Source: Hirundichthys speculiger
Lineage: Eukaryota > Chordata > Actinopteri > Beloniformes > Exocoetidae
Assembly: GCA_018398805.1 (NCBI GenBank)
Contig: JAGFBZ010001584.1
Coordinates: 1,178,001-1,242,000 of the forward strand
Length of the DNA: 64,000 nt
Direction: 5' to 3'
A program made the translations under genes and the position numbers. Below are positions 58,010-64,000 of this stretch, in pieces; position 1 is the first letter of the stretch; every line of letters begins with the position of its first letter. Under the pieces are notes generated by a model. That model made no database searches, had not been told where the DNA came from, and saw only the letters and a program-made list of their open reading frames with translations.

Positions 58010-58390
58010 GTTTTAGAGCCACACTGAGAAAAAAATAATGTGGACAATGATTTTTTTTTTTTTTTTTACGTTCCTCAAGTCGAGAATTCCAGAATTGGTG
58101 TAGTTTCTTTTTCTGAATATGTGCAATTTCTGACACAATTTCTTTAAAGTACAAATACTTATTATAATACTGTCTGTACTAAAAGTGAAATAATGTCCTT
58201 GTTTCTAAAGCCCACGTACAAGGTCATAAGCTCATTAACACTAGACGTTATGTTTTGTAGAGTAAAGCTGGTTTGAATGAATCTTTAAGACGACTTTCTG
58301 GAAACTGCATTTTGACTTTATTCTCTAAGTGAGGAATGGAAAAAAATAATCATTGTCCAGAATTTTTTTTTCTCAATGTGGCCCTAAAAC
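58010..58390. mobile_element. MITE-like element with 43-bp TIRs
   Basis: Left arm 58010-58052 (GTTTTAGAGCCACACTGAG, then AAAAAATAATGTGGACAATGATT) and right arm 58348-58390 are inverted repeats differing at only about five positions. A T-run follows the left arm. The interior has no coding frame. No clear target duplication flanks it, so the superfamily is undetermined. The GGGCCACATTGAGAAAAAA terminus is one I associate with a common fish element. Confidence 0.72.
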
Positions 58391-61280
58391 TCCATTGTAC
58401 GATGGACCGTTATGACCAGTAACCAAATTACATATAACATGAAAAAAATAAACTAAAAAACAAGAAAATAATGAATAATTCCTCTTGTTACCTTTTACAG
58501 CGGTTCCCATTACTGGCAGCATGGATTGAATACATCATTGTTAAGCAGTTGCTTAACCCAAGTATATAGGAGACATTTTTAGGCCCAGTTTTCAAAAGAT
58601 TTAAAAACAGAACAGCTCTGCTCCTTCTCAAATTGACAGGAACATAGCCTGGAATTTCATGTGAGGTTCAGCACATTGATATTCTTCCCTGTTTTGTCCT
58701 TACCGATTTAGGCTACCAAATGCAGCGGTAACAACCGGTTTAGACCACGTGCTGCCACCCAGTGGGTAGATAGCATTTTCACGGTAACCTGGTTTCCCCT
58801 GTTGGTGTTGACGTTTTATGCTGCACACTTCTAAGGTACAGCAAAGTATATTTATGTCAAAAAAGGTTTGGAGTTTTAGAAGCAGGGGACATGAACTTTC
58901 CTCTGTCTGCGTCTGTTGATAGCGGTTCTTCCAACATTGGTAGACGATTTGTACGAACTTATGATGGTGGCCTGGAGGTATAAGGTAAGTACTAACAGTC
59001 CTTTTTTTACACTCTTTCTTAATACTCATAAACATAGTTTGGTTTATCGGCAGGGACCCTATTCAAAGTATCGCTACAGAGGAAAATACATTTTTGAGTC
59101 TCGTTAAAGGGCTTAAAATAGCAATTTATTCTGATCTTGGTTGTTTTCCCTCTGGGCTAACATTAATAGCCTTTATGCTGGTTATGGTAAAATTGGCACC
59201 TTAAGGTCCACGAGGTCAACGAGACCTTTTATGTCCTGAATATGTGGGTGTCATCTGTTTCTGATACTGTCGTTGGTATGTGGGACATCGCCATCTTTGA
59301 TACTGTAGTCTCCATATTTGTCTGGAGTTGGGACACGTCTACGTCAGGAATTCTAGTCTCAAGGTTCATTTGTTTTTCAGACATTGTCAAAAACCTTTTT
59401 GTCTTGCTGTCTCGTTGTCATTTCTTGCAAATCCCCTGCTGAGGTGCAGATCTGACCACTTTTGCATGCAAACAGAGAATAAACTCATTGAAAATCTGGC
59501 CATCGCTAAGTCTCGTTATTTAAGGCTAATCGTTGATCTTATTCAGAATCCTTTGGTCTTTTAGAAGCTAGAACAATAATTTGAGACAATGATTTTTCCA
59601 CCACGATGCTGAAAACATATATTCTATTCTAATTCAAAACTTAATTTCATATCGTTTTAGTCCTTAACGAAAGGTTTTTACTAATTCCTATCCAGAAATA
59701 GACCTAAGATTGGTTTAACTCCTCAATGTTCATATTGTTCACAACCTTCAGTTCACCGTGATGTGAAAACATTCCAAGCCACAAATTTCAATTAAAAGTT
59801 GTGAGGTATCAGTCCTTCCGTTAGAATGCTGTCATTTGTCCACAAGTCCACAACAGATTTTTTTTTTCTTACTTCACGTCATAGCAGGAAAAGCACATGT
59901 GTATTTTAATATCTATCTTTAAATTATTCCTCACCCCTTCCTTGAGTCTGTGTGTATGTGGATAATCTCAAATCAGAGCCTGGTCCTCTCTTTAAGCCCA
60001 TCTTCATTAAACAGTATATAAATGAGGCAGGCAAATTCAAGTGGTGTTTTATGGCTACATGGTTTATTCCAATCAATCCATCTCATTCCCAGCTCTATTT
60101 AAGGAACAGGAGATACTATCTCCTCTTATTCCTTATCAGCTAAGGCTAGCTGCCGCTCTTAAAATCTCACCTCTTCTCAATCTATCACCTGTAGGCCCTG
60201 ATTCTATTGAGGGGGCTTAAATTATGTTCATCACCCCAATATGTTTAAGTTGACTGACTGAACTGTAAATTTCACTCATTTTTCTTGAAAGAGCTAAAAA
60301 AAAAAAAAAAAAGTGCCAGATGGAAGAACATGACAGAAGCACATGAAGAAATGAAGATGAGAGTAAAAGTCACTTGATTCATGTATGTCTTAATTATATT
60401 AGTCACATCATTAGTCATATCTGAATATATTTGGTACCCTTTTATTTTTGTTACAGTGACTTTATGACACTGATGTGACTTGGATAAGCTTATTTTCTTT
60501 TAAGTCAAAGCTTCCCGTATGTATCTCAGTTTATGATCTGCTGTCACATGAATTCATAATTGCCTTTCTCGATATGAATCATGAGGAAAATTAGAGCAAA
60601 CGCAGCACTGTGAATAAATGCATGAATGAATATGTGTCATTTTCTGATTAAATGGTAGAGGAGGAGCATAACCTTAAGCCATCGCATAAACTCCATGACC
60701 ACAGCAGCTCCAGGCAGAGGCAGAATGACATTTGGCTTTGTGTCGCCACACTGAGCGATGACCTGTTTCTTTTCCTGTGGTCAGTGTGTGGCTCATATGT
60801 AACAGCACATGACACAGAAGTGGAGCAGTCTAGCATGTGCCACAAGCCATAACTGATTGCCACTCTGCTCTCCTTGCACTCTTGTGGACTCAGCAGCTGG
60901 AGATGACAGAGTCAACATTGTTTGATCTTTCAGCATAGCATTTTTTCTTTATTTATTTTGACACTCTGAGCTCTTTGACCACCCCTCTCCTCGTGTGCAT
61001 CGTCTTTTCAAACAGCTCTTGTCCACTACGGTTACAAGACCAGGATACCTATTTACTGTGCTCTTTTAAATGGGGCATGAACCTTCTCTTCTCTCTGTAT
61101 ATCTCGCTCCGTCCCTCACCACTTCCTTGTCTAGCACGACAGGCCCTCTCTCCATCTGTGATGCAAGATTCATGCTCATCAGCCACTTCAGAGACTAACA
61201 GGCCAGAACACATTTTCAACTCAAGTGCTTCACAGTGAGTAGGACAACTCATCTGGAAGAACCTGCATCCAAGCATTGTA
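58391..61280. other. non-coding stretch, unassigned
   Basis: No supported gene or named repeat. A-run at 60297-60312. Confidence 0.35.
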
Positions 61281-61345
61281 CACTGTGTGGTCAAAAGCAT
61301 CCGCACAACTAAACATATAACCAATATTTCATTACTGACAAGTAA
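61281..61345 (+). mobile_element. Tc1-type terminal fragment
   Basis: After a TA (61279-61280), CACTGTGTGGTCAAAAGCAT then CCGCACAAC resembles the teleost Tc1-like terminus CAGTGTGTGGCCAAAAGTAT..GGACACC. No opposite end is found. Confidence 0.4.
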
Positions 61346-61890
61346 TGAAAAGAACTTGAAACCTCAAATTCAAATGCAACAGTTTTGGTGAAGTTGTGTA
61401 ACAAGGCTAGTCAATGTCACAACTATAAAACTCTTTCTTCATTAAGATCCTTTCAGATTAAAGACCTACAATGTACTCCCGTCTTACCAACACATTACAG
61501 AAATGCAATTATATTTCTAAAAAAGATGTAAACACTCGTACTTATGATGAGGAGAAAAGTTGTATTGATCCAGATGGGATGTCACGTTTTTACTCTCTAG
61601 ATACCCTTGATGGGCACGCCACTTATCTTTCCTTTACCCCAGGGTTAATCTGTTATCTAAACTAAACTAAAACACTTAACAAAAAAAAAACTACATAAAC
61701 AAACAGTGGGAGACAGATCCCAGTCTGCAGAGCAAAAGTCATTGTGAGGCATTTTTATGTCAATATTTTCAATAAGCATGTGGCTCTGTAGAGAACAGAA
61801 CCAGTGAAGAACTATGTTGCTGCTGTTGAGTGGGTAATCACAAAGTACTTTACAACAATTTCAGGCCTTTTTATTTAAAATAATGACAAA
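61346..61890. other. non-coding stretch, unassigned
   Basis: Nothing recognised. A-run at 61680-61690. Confidence 0.35.
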
Positions 61891-61891
61891 G

Positions 61892-62010
61892 TGTGGGTGC
61901 TGGGTAGCTCAAAAGTTCTCACAACCAGCCCAGGATTTGAGTCTTTTGCTGCACATCATCTCTCTGTCTCGCTTTACTGTCAAATAGCAACTAGCACTCA
62001 AAGGGTAAGG
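61892..62010 (+). repeat. decayed tRNA-derived SINE
   Basis: GGGTGCTGGGTAGCTCAAAAG (A-box-like), a degraded CCAGGATTTGAGTC B-box region and TTTGCTGCACATCATCTCTC-TGTCTC tail follow the order of the teleost SINE whose tail also appears at 11346-11430. Promoter boxes are mutated. Confidence 0.5.
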
Positions 62011-62195
62011 GGGAAAAAAAAGAAAAGTGGTGCTTAAAATTTGTGAGTCTCAAAAATGTTTCACTTGGTCATTTGTTTATTAAGGAAAATCATCAAATGT
62101 TACATCTCTGTGAGGTAAATCTGTGTGAGCCTCTGCTGTCCAGCGTGGCCCCGTTGTGCATTTATTAATTGCAACTCAACACTGAGACAGTCATT

Positions 62196-62955
62196 CAGTG
62201 CGTTTACATTCCTCTTTAATTCAGAATTAAAATTAAATCCGATTTAAAATGATTAAAAATTACCATGTAAACACCTAATTCTGAATGAAAATGTCTATTC
62301 TGAATTAAACTTAATTCCGAAGTAAGTGGCTGGTTTATTCTGATTTTAAATCCGAATAGAATAATTCCGCGGTCATGTATACACTTATTCCGCTTTAAAT
62401 TAATTCCAGGTCTTTCTGCGCATGCTCGTTCCCTTGCCCGTCTGTCATGATGACAGTTATATTCCGCTCTGGGCTTGTTTACGAAACAAAAAAGATGGCA
62501 GAACGCAGTAAACGGTAGTCAAGAGCAGAGACGATTTATTTAATAAATAGCTTAGGAGGAACTGGAAATAATTAAAAGAACAGATGGCAGGAAACATAAA
62601 AACTGTGAGCTTTTCAAAGTTGTAGCTGATGTTGTCATGCTGCTGCTTCAAAAATAAAATCAAAAGAAATCCAAAAAGGACTAATAATGTAGTCCTCCAT
62701 ATTGTTGCTAATCGAGTTTGTTTTCTTCCGGTAGACGTAAATACATAAAGATGTCCGCCCCCCCATCCAATCAGAACCCTTTCCAACCCCCAGACCTTAA
62801 GCAGAATTGGATAAAGCCGATCAAACGTGTTTTCCATGTAAACCTCAATTCTGAATTACTATTTCCATGTAAACTCGAAGGAAAATTGTTTAATTCTGAA
62901 TTATTTAATTCAGAATAATTAATTCCGAATTAAAAAACATCATGTAACCGTGGCC
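62196..62955 (+). mobile_element. Harbinger/ISL2EU-like element, longer copy
   Basis: Ends CAGTGCGTTTACATT and, in reverse complement, GGCCACGGTTACATGATG. Both flanks are dense in AATTCTGAATTA/AATTCCGAATTA palindromes. It aligns with the copy at 34628-35148 over its right 250 bp and over the CCGCGGTCATGTATACACT block, but has an extra ~240 bp around a decayed Myb/SANT-like reading frame. Harbinger-group elements carry such a DNA-binding protein gene beside the transposase. No transposase remains here. Confidence 0.68.
62495..62657 (+). pseudogene. Myb/SANT-like DNA-binding protein relic
   Basis: From ATG at 62495: M-A-E-R-S-K-R, a TAG where a Trp codon would be expected, then SRAETIYLINS. 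After a one-base shift the text continues EELEIIKRTDGRKHKNCELF-K-V-V-A-D-V to a stop at 62655-62657. This is the trihelix/Myb-SANT pattern (W-S-x-x-E-T..L-I, then G-R-K/H-x-N..L-F-x-x-V-A-x) of the accessory protein encoded by Harbinger-type transposons, which helps the transposase find element ends. The stop and frameshift make it non-functional. The assignment rests on pattern recognition. Confidence 0.6.
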
Positions 62956-63080
62956 TTTGTGTTTCTACCAGCTGCAACACTCACTATTCACCCAATTTAA
63001 GACAATATTCTGAATAAGAAATTACCTTGTTGCCTTTATCCAACTATGGTCACATTCAAAGTAACAAATATTCACATTAA

Positions 63081-63650
63081 AGGTAGGATAAGTGGGTCTA
63101 ACTCAGAAGACTTATGGCATTGAGAGAAAATCTCCTCCCATCCAGTAGCTGCCCATTTCCAGCCTGGCCAGCTGCATTATTCACTTTCAAGTGGGTCTAG
63201 TAGCCCTCCCATTCACAGCTAATCTGAACCAATCACAGCGGGGAGGGAGCAGGATCTATGCGATGATGTCCAAGAGCCACTTTTCAAAACAACCAAGATG
63301 TCTGCCATCACATGCCAGACGAACCAGACTAAATAAATATTGTTGAAGTTGAAGAGGAAAAGAATCAGGATGGCTGACCAGACTAGCCCATCTAGTGAGT
63401 ACACTGTAAAAAAAAAAAAAGTCTTCATGCACAGCCCTCGCTCCATAAACTGCAAACAAACATAGCTTTATGACAAACATCCTGTGCTGGTGTTTGTGAA
63501 CATGAAGTGGGGAGGTGGGGAGAGGTTCGTGATGGGACAGGTTTTCTCTTGAAGCACTGGAGGAGTGGGGGAGCTACTTCTTCTCTTCTGCTTAAGTTTG
63601 TTTCAAATATCAACAGATGTGACATCGTCCGGAAATCCCTTACCCTGCCT
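63081..63650. mobile_element. TTAA-flanked non-autonomous element (Kolobok- or piggyBac-type)
   Basis: A 570-bp element flanked by TTAA on both sides (63077-63080 and 63651-63654). Termini are AGGTAGGATAAG at left and, in reverse complement at right, AGGCAGGGTAAG. TTAA duplication is the signature of Kolobok and piggyBac superfamilies. The interior encodes no transposase. The 144-codon plus-strand frame beginning at 63507 inside it is not credible as a gene. A related fragment lies at 55040-55165. Confidence 0.7.
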
Positions 63651-63654
63651 TTAA

Positions 63655-64000
63655 GACATATAAGTATTCCGATTATAGTCACATTATTGAGATACATTCT
63701 AGATACACAAGTATCCAAATGCCAATATAATGTCCTGTTGGAGTTTTTTGTAGCGTTTATGGTAAAACAGATGGCCTACACATGCAGCAGATGTGAAATG
63801 TCTGAGAATGACATCAAGTGTCTATTCGCAGGTATGGCATTAAAGATAAGAAACTTTCCAAGTCTTTCTTATCAGCATCAAAAAATCCCCAGTTTAATGA
63901 TCTATTTGCAAATAATACATTTATGCAAGCAAGTGTTGTGAAGCACAATGTACTTTGAATTAAATGGGAATTCAACTCAACGCTGCTCATTCCACTGATT
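63655..64000. other. end of window, unassigned
   Basis: Non-coding sequence after the TTAA element. Nothing recognised. Confidence 0.35.

Noticed and set aside
61555..61600. TTGTATTGATCCAGATGGGAT resembling the ACTTTATTGATCCC repeat
   Set aside because: The match is too short to separate from chance.
63507..63941. 144-codon plus-strand frame
   Set aside because: It begins inside the TTAA element and crosses its right end into unrelated DNA, so it cannot be one conserved gene.
1..64000. CRISPR arrays, operons, bacterial promoters or terminators
   Set aside because: Repeats present are microsatellites and eukaryotic transposons. Nothing suggests prokaryotic DNA.

Overview
This window looks like gene-poor nuclear DNA from a ray-finned (teleost, probably percomorph) fish. 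It is AT-rich and lacks bacterial-style gene packing. It carries many dinucleotide microsatellites and poly-A/poly-T runs. The recognisable repeats are typical teleost ones: Tc1-like elements and their short derivatives, hAT elements with BED-finger transposase remains, a pair of Harbinger/ISL2EU-like elements, piggyBac-like and other TTAA-flanked elements, tRNA-derived SINE pieces, a CR1/Rex1-like LINE tail and a probable retrotransposon LTR. I found no host protein-coding gene that I can name, no structural RNA gene and no CRISPR array. The region is most likely intergenic or deep-intronic.

Left part (1-4.2 kb): a cluster of DNA transposons. A 360-bp Tc1-type MITE (267-626) is followed by a decayed piggyBac-like element starting at a TTAA (927-930). 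Next comes the tail of one hAT element carrying a transposase dimerisation-domain relic (2387-2602). A second, internally deleted hAT element (2854-4127) sits in a (TA)n tract and still has an intact 147-codon BED-finger reading frame (3234-3677). This is the best coding sequence in the window.

Middle (4.2-34 kb): long unannotatable non-coding DNA. It contains a fold-back Tc1 derivative (10606-10911), a nested inverted-repeat structure (13.68-14.18 kb), two decayed Tc1-like transposase genes on the minus strand (14.2-14.5 kb and 17.3-17.86 kb), a second copy of the first MITE (23564-23917) and a probable LTR (24626-25049). GC-richer, repeat-free islands near 7.4-8.6, 12.9-13.3 and 31.2-32.3 kb could be conserved non-coding elements, but sequence alone cannot prove this.

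Right part (34-64 kb): a SINE, a block of CAACGTTG-type repeats and a Harbinger/ISL2EU-like element inserted in another repeat (34.1-35.3 kb). A 525-bp TIR element (35513-36037) and several microsatellites follow. Further candidate regulatory islands lie at 39.2, 44.1-45.1 and 49.6-50.3 kb. An unidentified coding-like segment lies at 53.77-54.3 kb, and a 381-bp TIR element at 58010-58390. A larger Harbinger/ISL2EU-like copy (62196-62955) carries a decayed Myb/SANT-like reading frame. A TTAA-flanked element (63081-63650) is close to the end.

The elements do not form a pathway. They record repeated transposon insertion and decay, with several nested insertions. Nothing here is convincingly a new biological system. 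The observations most worth following up are the BED-only hAT reading frame, the Myb/SANT relic pair and the unidentified coding-like segment at 53.77-54.3 kb.
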